In this document: positions 35,463 through 48,728 of the stretch, one piece after another
Numbering within the stretch: the first letter of the stretch is position 1
Layout: every line of letters begins with the position of its first letter
DNA from: Paragonimus westermani
Taxonomy: Eukaryota > Platyhelminthes > Trematoda > Plagiorchiida > Troglotrematidae
Direction of reading: 5' to 3'
Assembly (NCBI GenBank): GCA_008508345.1
Contig: QNGE01000879.1
Coordinates: forward strand, 63,982-127,981
Length of the DNA stretch: 64,000 nucleotides
Program-made: the position numbers and the translations under genes
The notes under the pieces: model-generated
Databases searched by the model: none
Told to the model about the DNA's origin: nothing
The model's input: only the letters and a program-made list of their open reading frames with translations

Positions 35463-36110
35463 TCAGTGATCTGCGCAGATGACACCATAGAGGAAGAAAA
35501 ACAGTTAATATTTAACACACTCTTTGAAAATGGCTACCCAGAACAGTTTATTTGTAAGCACATGATGGTTAACACAAAGGTAAGTGTGTCGCAAACTGTA
35601 GACAATAAACCTGTCTATATCACTTTGCCTTTCAAAGGCCATAGTAATGCTGAAAATATAACCAGGAAACTTAAAGTAGTTGATATACAGATTGGGAATA
35701 ACACAACGTTTCGAGCGAGTTGTAATACTCTACGTTTTTTAACCACCTCGGGTGACCTGCCTCAGGGTTATCGATTGGAGTTAGCAGACAGTAACTGTGT
35801 CTCCTCTCGAGACGATCGGGCAACCTGATCATTGCTCACAAGCGAGAGTGGTTGAGCGTTCAGATTTGATGATTCAGTCATGCCTAATGTGACGTCAATG
35901 GCGCAGTGGTTAACACGGTCGCTTCATTATTGGAATGGCCGGAGTTCAAATCTCGACCGTGGTAAGGATATACACCGCTGACGAGCTCTAATGAAAGCGA
36001 AACTGGGGTCTAGTGCTTGTTTTCGAAAGAAGCTGGCTGGAAAGTCCACCTGAATGCGAAAGTTGCGATCAAGTGTGGGTGATGTTCAACTTGAAACCAT
36101 CAAACTATAT
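35463..36110 (+). mobile_element. 5'-truncated PLE-SINE chimera (copy 1)
   Basis: 35463-35828 encodes the PLE segment after the RT: ICADDTIEEEKQLIFNTLF, PVYITLPFKGH and LRFLTTSGDLP, then a tail ending DDRAT and TGA. This part appears identical at the protein level to 47303-47680. It is followed by the same SINE B unit: leader tgagcgttcagatttgatg, A box TGGCGCAGTGG at 35899, B box GAGTTCAAATCTC at 35943, and the body. No GIY-YIG domain intervenes. The RT itself is absent, so this copy is 5' truncated. Confidence 0.8.
35840..36110 (+). repeat. SINE family B, best copy
   Basis: tRNA-like head with A box TGGCGCAGTGGTTAACACGG and B box at 35943, then a body shared with all other B copies (tgacgagctctaatgaaagc, gtctagtgcttgttttcgaaa, gctggctggaaagtcc, gaatgcgaaagttgcgatca, gatgttcaacttga). 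The anticodon region does not fold convincingly, so this is a retroposon and not a tRNA gene. Confidence 0.75.
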
Positions 36111-39100
36111 TGGTGTAGCTTTTTTTTCGTAACCGTATACATTGATCGGTTACTAGATGCACGCTAGAAAGATTTCAGTGATAACGTTGAAGGGGTCTGT
36201 CGAGATCTCACCGAAAGACCTCGAGGATTTACAAGGATAACAATGCACCATCTTCCATATTTTTGTGCGCTGACAAAATGTAACGGTTTTATCCGTCCTG
36301 AATTTCAATTGTAAACATCGTACTCGCTGGAATCGGAAAGTCTTGTGTAGTTTTTCGAGTAAACTACTATGTACAGACACGTTATCGGTTACGTTTCCTA
36401 TATATGTTTGCAATCATCGTTCTCTACATCAGGTGAGACAACTTAGTAGGATTAGTTGATATGAAATCCAAGAGGTGAATTCTAATTGTTTTGTTTTTAC
36501 CAAACCGTACCTCACAACATATGAATGATTGTTGATTCGTGTAATTTAATTCGTAGCAAGATAATAGGATAGTGGATAAGTAGTTAAACTCTTTTGATTC
36601 GAATTTCAGTCACCTTCATAACAAGTTTAGTATCAAACTCTAGCTATGGGGTGAATAACAGCAAAAAAGGCAAAGTCGATGTTTTTGCAAATGAACCCTT
36701 GTTGGCAAATTTGATTGGGAAGAATCTGAATGAACAGGGTGAGCTGAATCAAATAAAGCTGTGTCCACAAAGTTGTTATGAAACGTAAAATGGTGAAATA
36801 TTTTTAACTAAACACGTAACATCAATATTGCCGTAGTTTCTTTTTATTAATTATCAAATATTAACGTCCACCAATCTTGCTGCAACTCGATGAAATTCAG
36901 AAAGGCGTGCGAATAACCAAATTTGAATCAGGGAATACAACCGATCAGCAGTACATCTAACGTGAGGTGACAGGTATTGGTAACAGAAGAGGTCACGTGA
37001 TCTCCAGAGAGTTTATCAAAAAGACCAAACAAAGAAGTGCAATTTTGAAGCTGGTTTGACTCTCTATGCATTCGAATAATTCCAATGTTGTTAAGTAGCG
37101 TGCGCGCTCGTTCAGAATTTCCTTTGTTTTTGTTTGTTATATGAAGGAATTTGTAATCAAACAGATTGAAAATTAGGTGCGTAGAAGCAAAATGTTCAGT
37201 TTGCCCAGTCAACAATCGACTCGACCTGTATGAAGTGTCTCAACGTCTCAATACTTCGATCCACGAAAAAACGACATATGGACATGCTATGATGGCCGAC
37301 AGACTGAGGTTACTCAGGTCCGCAAGTATTTCAAATTTTATGTGTACGCTGGACAATTGACAAGTGAATGCGGGTAGTATGCAGTCACTCAATATGTGTT
37401 GAATTCATTCTGGCCAACTAAAGGCACGGATACGATTAACACTGTATGAAACTGTAGAAAATATCAATCAAATGCTGGTGAGGTGAATGATTGAAACCTC
37501 GTTAATGATTGGCCTCTGTACAGTAGAACAATAAGATAGCTTTAAGTTTATCATCCTGTGTTTTTGAACATTCAAAAATGATTTGATATGAGGTCTAAAC
37601 AGTGCCTCGTGGAAAGCCAAGGTGCGCTCATTTACAATCTGGCAGGCAAAATGGAACGACTTCGAACAGTAAACTATGTGACCACATTCGTATTTACCAT
37701 GAGTAGACCATATTGTATTAATACCCATTGTAACATTTGTTTGTTTACCAAACATAATCCAAGATACCCGCCGGTTATTTGTATGACTTGCTGGGGATTT
37801 TCTATAAAAGATTCCCCATGCCAACTATCTCGAACGAGATGAAACAGTATGAGGCATAGGGAAGAAAAAGACTTACTAGATATACTTTGAAAGTCCAGAT
37901 AATCGGTGAAATTAGACAAATTTTGGATACTTACAATCACATTATCTGTATAGTTAGGTAATATTGCGACCAGAAGTTGACGTAGTTTCTACTGAAGCAA
38001 AAACTAAACCATCAATGCCATCGACTGAAAAACCTCATCATCGAGTGGTGGCGTGAAACAGAACCGACTTTCAGAGCAATAAACTCATCGAAGTATCCCT
38101 ACTCATTAGGTCACAATTTGTTGCCCAGACTACTGGAGCTGAACCTCCGAGTTTGAAGTTTTGGTCCCGTCTGATAGCAATCCAAGGGGTAGCGGTGAAT
38201 AAGCTATTATTGCAGGCCTTTGGGTAAAATTAAACTTCACGTCAAGACAAATATACGCACTATCAATATATTCTAAGCAGCTGAGTGAACGCTACTTCAG
38301 TACTTTGCGTACGGCACGGTCAGAGTTAAAGACTGTCGGGTTGTGTAAGCCGAGACCAACCAAAAATACTACAACCATCAAACCATATTTTTACTGCCGA
38401 CACTAACTGTGGGTAATTCGCAAATTTTTTGTGAATACGGAAAATCTAACATCCAATAAACCTAAGTTTGGGTAATTTGGACATGTGTAGCTGAAGTCAA
38501 GTGCTTCGGGTAACCATGTTTACTTCCGCGCTGCTTGAAATATTCTTAGCGAACTTACAGTGACATACTCAAACCCCATGGGAGATTTTTGTTAGATCAT
38601 TGGTCAATCATTCACATATTTCGTGTCCATCATTCTGTGGAACCAATATCTACCAAACCTGGATCACATCTCCACGATCGATGGAGGTCCGATAACGACG
38701 TGGTTACACATTAGCCTGAGGGAGTTTGAATAGGAGAAAAACATTCATGACCGGCATGCTGATTTTAATAATTGATCAGATAGAAATAGGTGTACACAAC
38801 AAAACTGTAACATGATACAACTTCTGAACTGTACATGAAGTAATTTTATTGTCTAAACAAATTTTGTGTCAATAATTTGGTAAGCAGCATTGAGACTGAG
38901 AAGTCTGCGTTCATTTTCTGGAGTATGTTGTGTGCGTATAGAGTTAGACACATGACTTGTCTTAACTAAAACAGAAACCTGGTTTTTCGTTTTTTAAACA
39001 TGGACATACACATTTATGAAAAGCTTAAACATACAACTTTTAAACGAACTGTGTTATGTGCCAGCCTACGCAGTTTGCTGAAATTGTCTTATATGTCTTG

Positions 39101-39709
39101 TTTCAAAAAGGACCAAAAAAGGATGGCGAAAGTTGTTACAGTTATTGTGGTTGATTTTATTTGAATAGTAACAGCAAAAAATGAATTAAACGAGATATGG
39201 TTAGTCTTTTTTTCACGAAAAATTTGAATCCGGCTCAATGGAATTTCTCGCTTGCACTAAAACAAGGCTTGATACACCTACAGTTTTATAATGAACTTGT
39301 ATATTACAGTATCCTTTCTAAGAAGAGTAGCAGATTGTTTAGCACTTTTGTTCTCTCAATAAATAACAATGGAGTTTAAAGAAATTCAGTTATTTTGTGC
39401 ATTTTAAATCGGAAAAATTGTCACCGTTAGCATGATTGCTAAATTTGCAGGGGTTGATGAGAGAAAAAAAAAGATTTACCGATTACACTTAAATGATGAT
39501 GTATCAATCTGAAGACAAATGGTGATAGAACATTGAAACTATTTTCAGAAAATATCACTATGGAACTGGTGTATTAGCCTACTTGTCAAACATTCAGTCT
39601 GTCCTGCACTTGGCAAACGTCTGATCCCCATAGCTGAAAAGTTGAAAAGATCTCGTTTTCCCAGTAGGAAGTATGGCACTATTGTTTGTATAAAACGAAC
39701 CCTTTTTGC
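36111..39709. other. Non-coding stretch
   Basis: Only ORFs under 120 codons with no recognisable motif. No repeat family of this window seen. T-run at 36120-36127. Confidence 0.45.
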
Positions 39710-39790
39710 ACAATCGGGGCTTCGGCTGAATTCAAACCAGCGATAGAAGCCGCATCCCAGTATGTTCAGTGTGTTTCATAAAGCTAGGTA
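39710..39790 (-). repeat. SINE family A copy, degenerate
   Basis: The + strand ggggcttcggctgaattcaaaccagcg is the reverse complement of the family-A 3' half (cgctggttcgaatccagccgaagcccc). The 5' half is only faintly similar (ttacctagcttta). Confidence 0.6.
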
Positions 39791-41741
39791 AAAGCCTGAA
39801 AACTCAATACCCAGACGTATTATAGTGTGCCCAGCGTCCACTCCTTGAGTTATGAGGCAGCATGTCTTGGTATTTTTAACTCCAAATTGTTAAAAGGGAT
39901 TTTCAGGCGGCACAAACAATCCGCAATTTACAGAACACATGAGCAAGTGTATACGAACAGCACAACCCTGGTGAGTGAACCAACCGATAAGATAGAGCAG
40001 ACTTTATGCCGTGTTATCTTGACTATTGCTATCTGGAATCCACCTAAATTGTTAGTTCGTTTAATCTTTTTCTCTCTCTAGCTGGTTATCTGCCTGCCAA
40101 TTAATTTTATGGTCGTTTTTGGTCCGAATCGAATGTCCCTAACTGCTGATTGTCTTGTGAACAGAATTGAGGTCCTTGATATATGAAGCTAATTCACGAA
40201 CAGCTGTCATGACTAGTCTGAAAAGCCACAGAGTTTCGGTCACAATTTCCAGAACATTAAGATCTCTATGACGCTTGAAGCTAGAATTTGCATACAACCA
40301 CTGTTAAGAAGTATTGCCCCTGAGGCTAAATGAATCCCTTCTGGTTACTGAGAAACTGTAGTACCAAAGTTTAGACACCATGAAATATGTTATTGATGTT
40401 GACCAACAGATATGAATGATTAACATCTGGAGATAGGCACAGTAAATTATTCACGACAGAATTTTTAAAACATGAGAAACCGCGTTTAAATATCACAACT
40501 GATTAACAGACAAAATAGCGCCCGCTCAAGTGGATTGCAATTTTATGAGGACTTCAATGAACAGTTTCGGTTACACAGGTTTATGTCCTTTGGAATAAGA
40601 ACCATTTATGTCATTCTCTTCTGTCTATCAAACACACAATCAGGCAACCGTACTCAACTTATTCCATACATATATATTTGAATTCAGAAAATGTAGCACT
40701 TCAAATGATATACTAGTGTTAGTGTGAGCTCAGAAAAGTAATTTAAACAACTCTGAACACGGGGAGATAACGCTACTGCTATCTCTGTTCTTACGTGGCA
40801 ACAGTGTTGACCACAGCGGTACACACGTCACACAAAACAGGACCGAATTATCACATCTAAAACCCAAACCACATTTGTTTGTGAGAAACGCTTGTTTAAA
40901 CTTAATAGATTCTGTGATCTCACTGTGATAAATAAATCTGAACCACCATCATCGGTCCAACTTAAGGGCATGTAACGCGAACATCGCGTGTGTAGACGGG
41001 AACTTTAACACCGACTTGGAAAGAAACTGACAACATTGATGGGCTCCGGCAAAAATTACTCGCAAACCTCGTATGTCTTCTTAAAAGTTTCGGGCTGTGA
41101 GGTCCACGTGATTGATATAGCTGGAGGCGATATTCGACTTGTGTTCCCCAAATCTCTGATAGCTCCAACGAAACCCGAGAAATGAACATGGAAAACCAAA
41201 TTGTAAGTTTTTTAACAAATTAACCCAGGTCGGTTGACAGGCGCGAAAGAAAACATGTAATGTTTCAGTGATTAATCTATAAGATTGCTCACTTGTGTGT
41301 TCCGAGGTAAAACAATTTATACATATGAACGAGCGTGATTAACGTATATTCTGCCATTAAATTTGTCACCTGCAATAATTATATTAAGAACTGTGATACT
41401 GACGAGGACCGGAGGGGAAACTTGAAGTGTAACAGGACCATAAATGAGGAAGATCTAGTGCAGTTACCGATTTTTGTGCACGGTGCTCAGCAACTGAGAA
41501 AACTGTGACGTAAGGCCCATACAAGGCCGGCTTCTTTACTTATTGGAGTACGAATGCCACGTGGGATATCGTGGTAAGTTTGTGTACCACAGTCGCTTTT
41601 AATGATCAAATAGATGAGAACCTCGCAACATGTGTTTTGATTAATAGAAGTTCAGAGATTTCTGAATTGTTTCATACCGAACACCACCCACAATTGGTTG
41701 CCCCCCTCATTTGTTTATGCCATTCACCGGCTCATGTCGAC
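39791..41741. other. Non-coding stretch
   Basis: One 84-codon ORF (39827-40081) adjoins the SINE A remnant and has no motif. Nothing else recognised. Confidence 0.4.
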
Positions 41742-41931
41742 TGGAAGCACTAGACCCCAGTTCCACTCTTGCTGGAGCTCAACAGTAGCGCACACCCTCG
41801 TCCGGATCAGAATTTGCAATCCAGCTCTCATGTTTGTGGGACTAACACGAATAACCTCACAAAAAGCACCAACCGGAGGGCTTGCCTGAATTTGAAGGCT
41901 GGAATCCCATGTGAGTGGTGTTCAGCTTGGA
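41742..41931. repeat. Head-to-head SINE B fragments
   Basis: 41742-41802 (agcactagaccccagttcc... gctggagctcaacagtagc) is a minus-strand B-body piece. 41886-41931 (tgaatttgaaggctggaatc... gtgagtggtgttcagcttg) is a plus-strand tail piece. The orientation is again minus then plus, tails outward. Confidence 0.6.
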
Positions 41932-44457
41932 ATAGTATTCTGATAAACCGAATGTTAACCTTATTTGGAAAAAGTTTTGTGAAAACGGTAATGCTTAATT
42001 AAAAAGAGCTAACTTCACGACAGATAGGAATATTGAGAGTAAGGAAGTATTAAACTGATTGGTTGCCTAATCTTACGGGACCTGATTAAATAGGACCTAT
42101 TACTGGAGGGTAGTCAATCATCTACATCATCAACACATGTGGAAAGAAATGAATTAAACCGAGAAAATAAAGTAAACACATAAAAGAAGGTAGGGAACAA
42201 AAGATCATTGATTGCTTGTTCTAGAATAACAGCGTTAATTTGTAAAATTAATGGAAATGGTCACTCCCATCAAATTTAACAAACCGCACTTTCGAACCCA
42301 ACTTAACGATGAATAGACTGGATGAAATGATATATATTCAACAGCTCTATGTAGTAAAGCTTTGGGCAAAACTTCCTTATGAAGACTGCTGAAAGTAAGG
42401 ATGACAATCGGTAGGCGTTTCAGGCATTTTGTACAGAGAAGATGAAGTTCTGTGAACTTGAAAAGTGATTATGGCAAGGTAAAAGTGTGGTTACCACTTG
42501 AGTAAATCAGACTTACAGCCCAACATTTTACCTCATAAAAGAATTTCACAGTAACAAATGTATACGCAATTGACCAGACTGGAACACTGATAATCTGTAC
42601 GAATCAAGTACTTTATGGTAGAGAATTTCGTTTGCCAAAGTGCTGCAGGGACGGCTTCAGTCTTTGCGAATTTGTAAACTGCATACTATGTTGGGAAACG
42701 TTGTGTTTCCGACCTTTAAACCATGGCTTCAAACCAACAAGCGTAATGTGGTTGGATCTGGTACGTATATGTGACTGTCCAGTCGGTCATTTCAGAAGTT
42801 GAACAATACTTTAATGACTAATCCAATGAATTATTCTAAAGTTTTGTGTTGCCAATACTCATACTGATAAATCAATGAGATGTGAATCTCCATCACAAGC
42901 CCTACTTATACGACTGGTGATCGGAAGGATGAGAACTTCAGCTGGTAACTTGTATGGTTGCTAGTTTATTTTTTAGCCAACAGACATTACAATGAATTTC
43001 TGAAATACCTCGAACATAACGAAGTTTTCGACTGATTTATATCTTTTTGTATTAAAACAGTTTCACTCATTTCCGTCTCTCACGCCTGTCTGATCCCACT
43101 CTGTGTTTTAGTGACTTTGTGCATATACGCATGAACGATATTTCCTAAAATCTACCCGCTTCTGTTTCCCCGTCCATAAAATTTTGTCTCGACAAAAACG
43201 CGAAAAGGGACAAAAAATTAACAAACGAACCGTGAACTGAATTCTTCGTGCACTAAGCCAACGTATTATTTGAAAAAGCAGATGGACACAAATTCTCTAG
43301 ATCAACTGGCGCTTACCTTTGTGAGTGCGTGGTAGTAACACACACAGTCGATTACTCGTGTGTTCGGTGCAATCTCAACACAGGGGAAAGGTCAGATTAC
43401 CTGAAGTGAACAGTGAATAATCAACAGCTCATTTAAATTGACCAAATTGCCATAAAATACAGATTTGGAATCTTTTTAAGGTAGAGGAGACACAATGCAG
43501 TTGGTCGGGACTCAGCTGGAACTGCTGAATCACGAAGTGACCCTTGAGTTTTGAAAGAAAACCCGTGTGGAATACAGTTGTCTTCGGTAATTCTTCGTCA
43601 GGTTAAACCAACTACAGTGGCTATCAATCACATATTTATAAGGGATGATATGTGACAATAAGTAATTTGGTGTTCACTGGTGTTAAAATCAAGACGTTCA
43701 CACGCTTAATCGAAGCTACCACAAAACTGTCTCGAAGTCACGTGCACACTATAGCGTGAATTGTTGGTCAGTTGAGTGACCTTGTGTGCACCAAGGATAA
43801 TCCGTTAATGACAGGGGCAGCCGCGACCTCTTTCCAAATTTGTTGCAGTGGCATGGGATTAGATTAAGCAGGTGATTGATAGTCGATTCAGATTTTTTCA
43901 GATTGCGAGGTTTTCAGGCAACTGGAACACTACTTACAAGTCATTGTTTGGGTCACTCTTAACTATTGCGAGGTCCCTGAACTATTGATCAACACCACTG
44001 ATTCATAAGCTCATGATCATTTATTCAAATGTGTGGCGAAAAGAACATACACTCTATCTAGAGCAAAACTGGGATATAGTTTTTTGTTGGAGAAGAATGA
44101 ATGAATTGTTTATGAGTATACCAAAGCTACGGCCAATTGTGTGAAAAGTTCAATTTATGTTAGACGAAATCCTCACTAATAATGAGGATTATAATAAACT
44201 CCCAGCGTTATTTATAAATTGGGTCCTTCAGTGATAACATTCTACAGGACAAGCATGATAAACAAGGATTTTCTTAGTGCCTAGTACGCTTTTCTAATTT
44301 TATTAGCGGGCGCATCGTCACTGTTCACGTTTTTCACAGTTGAACGGATATTTACAAGCAAATAGGCTTGTCGTTCAACACAACCATCACACAGTGTATA
44401 ATATACAGAACTCAGTTTTGCTATCCGTCATTTTATTATGATAACTTTCGAGTAATG
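41932..44457. other. Non-coding stretch
   Basis: No ORF over 80 codons and no repeat recognised. Confidence 0.45.
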
Positions 44458-44940
44458 GGAACTTGGTTCCATGTGAATAGCATATGACTCGCGATTGGCC
44501 GCAGCTTTCGCATTCCCATTGATTTTCCAGTCAGCTGTATTCCAAAGGAAATACCAAACTCGAGTTTTTTCTTGTTGAAGCTCGCCAGTGGTGCATACCC
44601 CTGTCATGGCCTGAACTAGAACCCCGAACATTCTTCCGCAAGGCAACCGTGTTGAACAATGTGCTACTGACCTCAGATTAGACACAAACTAATCATCATG
44701 TGTGAACGCTTAATCTTTTTCGCTTCACTCTTGTCTGATGTGAGAACAATGACGCAGTCATCAACATGGTTAACTCACGAAGGCGTGACCAGCGTTCCAG
44801 TACCGGCGGTGGCAAACGTGTGCATTACTGACGAGCTCTAGTGATAGCGAAACTGGAGTCTAGTGCTCGTTTTTGAAAGGGGACGACTGGAAAGTCTGGG
44901 AATGTGACGGCTGTGATCACTTGTAGGTGATATTCAATTT
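44458..44940. repeat. Head-to-head pair of SINE B copies, longest pair
   Basis: 44458-44740 is a minus-strand copy including the tRNA-like head (rc: agcacattgttcaacacggttgc) and leader (rc: aagcgttcacacatgatga). 44745-44940 is a plus-strand copy (atggttaactcacg, gacgagctctagtgatagcg, gtctagtgctcgtttttgaaa, aggtgatattcaattt). They are abutting and divergent in sequence, so the pair is old. Confidence 0.7.
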
Positions 44941-47004
44941 ATGTGAGAGCTCAGTTTGTCTAATCGCCTTGCTTGACAACACGGTAGGTGTCCTGTTAAC
45001 TCCAACCGATGGCCCCTCGATCAAGACTTCTCTCACCTAGGCAGCAGTTGGATGGCTCACTGCGATTAACAACCCCGAAGATGAAGTGAGAATCATTTAG
45101 CCCGATGACATTCCTTGCTAAGGTTAACATCATGCACGTCAGTCGGTTTCCGGAAATTTAGTATTCTTTAGAAATTTCATCACATGCACATAATATTTCG
45201 TGAACATAGCAGGGAGACTGTCTAAAATAGATCTATCGTATAGTTTTTACGCTGCCGAATAATGAAATCAGCGGAACATACATTTGCAAGGCTATCACAG
45301 TAACGCGAGAGACTGGTGCTAACTTAAACGAATTAGGGATGCGTGCAATGTTAACAATAGTCACGAGTTTGTGTTCACACGGCGTTCGCTTGAGACGATT
45401 AGTGAAGAAAACCCCATTCAAAAGTGAAATTAGCGTAACGTGTCGTGGTAATGCAGTTAAGTAGAAAAGTGTGTTGGCAAAATCTTAGTGTTCTCAGTAA
45501 CGATGTTACTTATGATCTGATCATACATGATAATCAGGTTCAAAATGTATAGCCATAGTGTGTACAATGTGGGTCAGTGTTTAAAAGGTTTTGGTTTATG
45601 GCTGCATCAGTGCAAAGTAAGTACACAGTTTGGTGACTGAAAGTGGGCCAGATGAAAGTCTGCTCCCGTTGCTGCCACTGACCGGATACACGTCAAAATT
45701 ACACAGCTGCAGTAGATTTGATCAATATTTAGCTGTCCACTTTTCAAATGTTTACCATCAGTTTCTCACTTTATCAAAGGCAGTGGAGAATATCTAAATA
45801 CTTTACTAACCAGGCTGATAGAATGTTGGTAGCTGAAGCGATTCCAATGACAAAAACGCTTCAATAACAGATTGTATGGTGTAACAACTACCACCCCAAC
45901 ACCCGAGGTGGATGACCTTCTGTGAAAAATTTTCGCGCAAACAAGAACATTGTCAAATCAATAATGAATTCAAAATTGAAAACAAGCCAAAGTCGTGGTG
46001 ATCGCTTTACTTTGCAGCAGTGTTTCCCCTATAAACAGCTCTTCTATAGTTCTGTTGTTCTGTTGGAAATAATGGTAAACAATTTGTACATGACATCCAG
46101 TTCTACTGAGTGACTAACTTCCAAGTTTATCCAGCGTAAGCGCTGTACGAAAAAGCTACATACATAAACTTAGCATTGTCAATCACATTTATTATATGTT
46201 TCTTCAAAATTCAGGAATGATGTTTTTAATTTTTCTACTGATAATTAATTCCATTAGATAGCTCAACGTAGCTGAAGCGTTGTAAGGGTTTGGTCAAATA
46301 TTTGTTACTTAACCTGCTTGCAGATTGGTCAGGTATTTAGATCACTGAAGGTGAAACAAAGGTGACAAACAACCAAATTCTTGAACATGAATAAACTACC
46401 CAAATGGATCTTCCAGAATGCAAATCACATTAGATGTTTGCCAATTATAGTTTCTCAGTTGCAAACACTATAATTTGCAGTAGGGCTTCAACTTCACTGT
46501 CACGCGGTAGGATGAAAATTTTATTTGAAATGTAACTGTTCTCAAGCGTTAGCAACTTATCTTAACGTTGAGTGATTCTCAGATTTCCCGAAGGTTTTAA
46601 AAGTTGACATTAAACACCCTACGTAACTCAACACGTAACACCGTAGCGAAGGCTGCATACTGAAGGTACAGTAACCAAGAGGATCTGACTTGATGAAAAG
46701 TATTTTGCTCACTGATGACCACATTGTCATAATTCAATTTTCCTGATGTTACAAATTAAAATCTGGTGTGCTTGGATACAAAATTTGTGATGAAATACGG
46801 ACTGAATTCAACTGATAAGTCGCCTCTGCTTTTGACGTCATCGTCAGTATGAGAAGAGTCAAAATAAGACTTGTGACAAATGCAAACAACAACCAGTTGA
46901 CCAATTAATTAAATAGCCGGTCCCTCACAAATCAGAATCTAGGGATTTTCGTTTGGGTTCCTATCGTGAACCTTTCGAAAAAATAATTCTAGACATAAGA
47001 CTGA
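44941..47004. other. Non-coding stretch with a possible PLE-tail scrap
   Basis: 44990-45040 (gttaactccaaccgatggcccctc) weakly resembles the minus-strand end of the PLE at 47340 (gctaactccaatcgataaccctga). The rest shows nothing recognisable. Confidence 0.35.
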
Positions 47005-47302
47005 AACTGATGAGTAGTCGGGGATTTGGTTTAGTTTCAAGTTGACCATCACTCACATTTGATCGCAGCCTTCGCATTCAGGTAGACTTTCCAGCCAGCC
47101 TCTTTCGAAAAGAAGCACTAGACTCGAGTTTCGCTCTCATTAGAGCTCGTCAGCGGTGTATATCCTTACCACGGTCGAGATTTGAACTCCGGCCATTCCA
47201 ATAATGAAGCAACCGTGTTAACCACTGCGCCATTGACCTCACATTAGGCACGACCGAATCATCAAATCTGAACGCTCAACCACTCTCGCTTGTGAGCAAT
47301 GA

Positions 47303-47713
47303 TCAGGTTGCCCGATCGTCTCGAGAGGAGACACAGTTACTGTCTGCTAACTCCAATCGATAACCCTGAGGCAGGTCACCCGAGGTGGTTAAAAAACGTA
47401 GAGTATTACAACTCGCTCGAAACGTTGTGTTATTCCCAATCTGTATATCAACTACTTTAAGTTTCCTGGTTATATTTTCAGCATTACTATGGCCTTTGAA
47501 AGGCAAAGTGATATAGACAGGTTTATTGTCTACAGTTTGCGACACACTTACCTTTGTGTTAACCATCATGTGCTTACAAATAAACTGTTCTGGGTAGCCA
47601 TTTTCAAAGAGTGTGTTAAATATTAACTGTTTTTCTTCCTCTATGGTGTCATCTGCGCAAATTCTCACGGCCCAATCTAGCAAACATCGGACTAGGTTCG
47701 TCTTTTGTCTCAA
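47303..47713 (-). pseudogene. PLE post-RT connector, copy 2
   Basis: 137-codon frame starting RQKTNLVRCLLDWAVRICAD and ending SSRDDRAT. The first 100 residues align with the connector of the PLE at 56.3-57.0 kb (NQKRNLIRCLTGSALKICIS, ISLPFKGDPMAELIFRKL). The last 25 residues (after TSGDLP) do not, and may be read-through into SINE leader sequence. The same frame recurs at 35463-35828. Confidence 0.8.
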
Positions 47714-48720
47714 AGGTACGAAGCTATTAAATTCGTATACTGTCCTGTCCAGATTGCTTCACGATATACCTTACGTTGTATTGTATCGTCCTCACGACTT
47801 GACATGAACACATCTAAGAACGCCATCCCTGCTGGTGATTCGGGCTCCAGGGTGAACCGGATATCTTTATGGGCACTGTTGAATTGAATCAGTGTTTTAT
47901 CGAGACATTCAGATTCGTCTGTCATGCAGATAATATCATCTACATAACGTTTATAAAGATACAATGACAGTGTGGTCTGCTCGTGAACTACGTCCAAGTT
48001 TTGCCACGAAAGTATCGGCTAGTAAGGACCTAACGGTGACCCCATTGCTGCTTCGTCCTTTTGGCGATATAGCTTGTCCGAAAACCTGAGCTGAGCGTTG
48101 TAGGTACAGCGATACAAACCTGCTTTAGTTCATCTGCTGGTATCCTCACGTTTATGCTATTACTCTCTATATACCAACCGAGAAACTCGATCGTCTCACT
48201 TAGTGGGACATTTCTAAAGAGAGACGTGACGTCAAGCGAGAATGAACGCATTCCCTTTGCACTAAGTTGTTTCACCGTTTCAACAAATTCAAAAGAATCT
48301 CTAAGACTGTCAATCGCTAGTTTCTTCCTGACCGGCTCTAACAACTCGGCTAGCCATTTTACCGTTTTATGATACCGCGAGTTACACATGTCTAAAATCG
48401 GCCGCAGCGGCACTCCGTTTGTATGTCCTTTAGGTAGCCCATAAAGCCTGGGCATTACACTACCAACTGGTCTAATTCTTTCGAAGGTAGTTGACTCAAC
48501 CAGTCCTCGTTGTTTCACACATCTCATTGTTTTCGTTATTGCCTTCTCAATGGCCACTGTTTTGTCCTTTTCAGTTTCTGTACGAACGAATTTTGTTCTG
48601 TCTGCCAGTTGTGCATTCATTTGAGCTAAATAGCCGGTTTTATCCAGCATGACGATTCCAGCACCTTTGTCAGATCTGGATATTATTATATCCTCATTTC
48701 GCCTTAGTGACTCCAGTGAG
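47710..48720 (-). pseudogene. PLE reverse transcriptase, copy 2
   Basis: Contains the PLE fingers motif (SRSDKGAGIVMLDKTGY), the GLPK..GVPLRPI motif, SLDVTSLF.NVPL and, in a second frame (47997-47710), YKRYVDDIICM with the following FTLEPESPAGMAFLDV (family: FT.E.E..G.L.FLD). A frame change and a stop lie between the palm motifs, near 48030. Confidence 0.85.
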
Positions 48721-48728
48721 GTTAGGTG

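Noticed and set aside
40962..41189. 75-codon minus-strand ORF with a balanced composition
   Set aside because: No splice context or similarity; too short to support alone.
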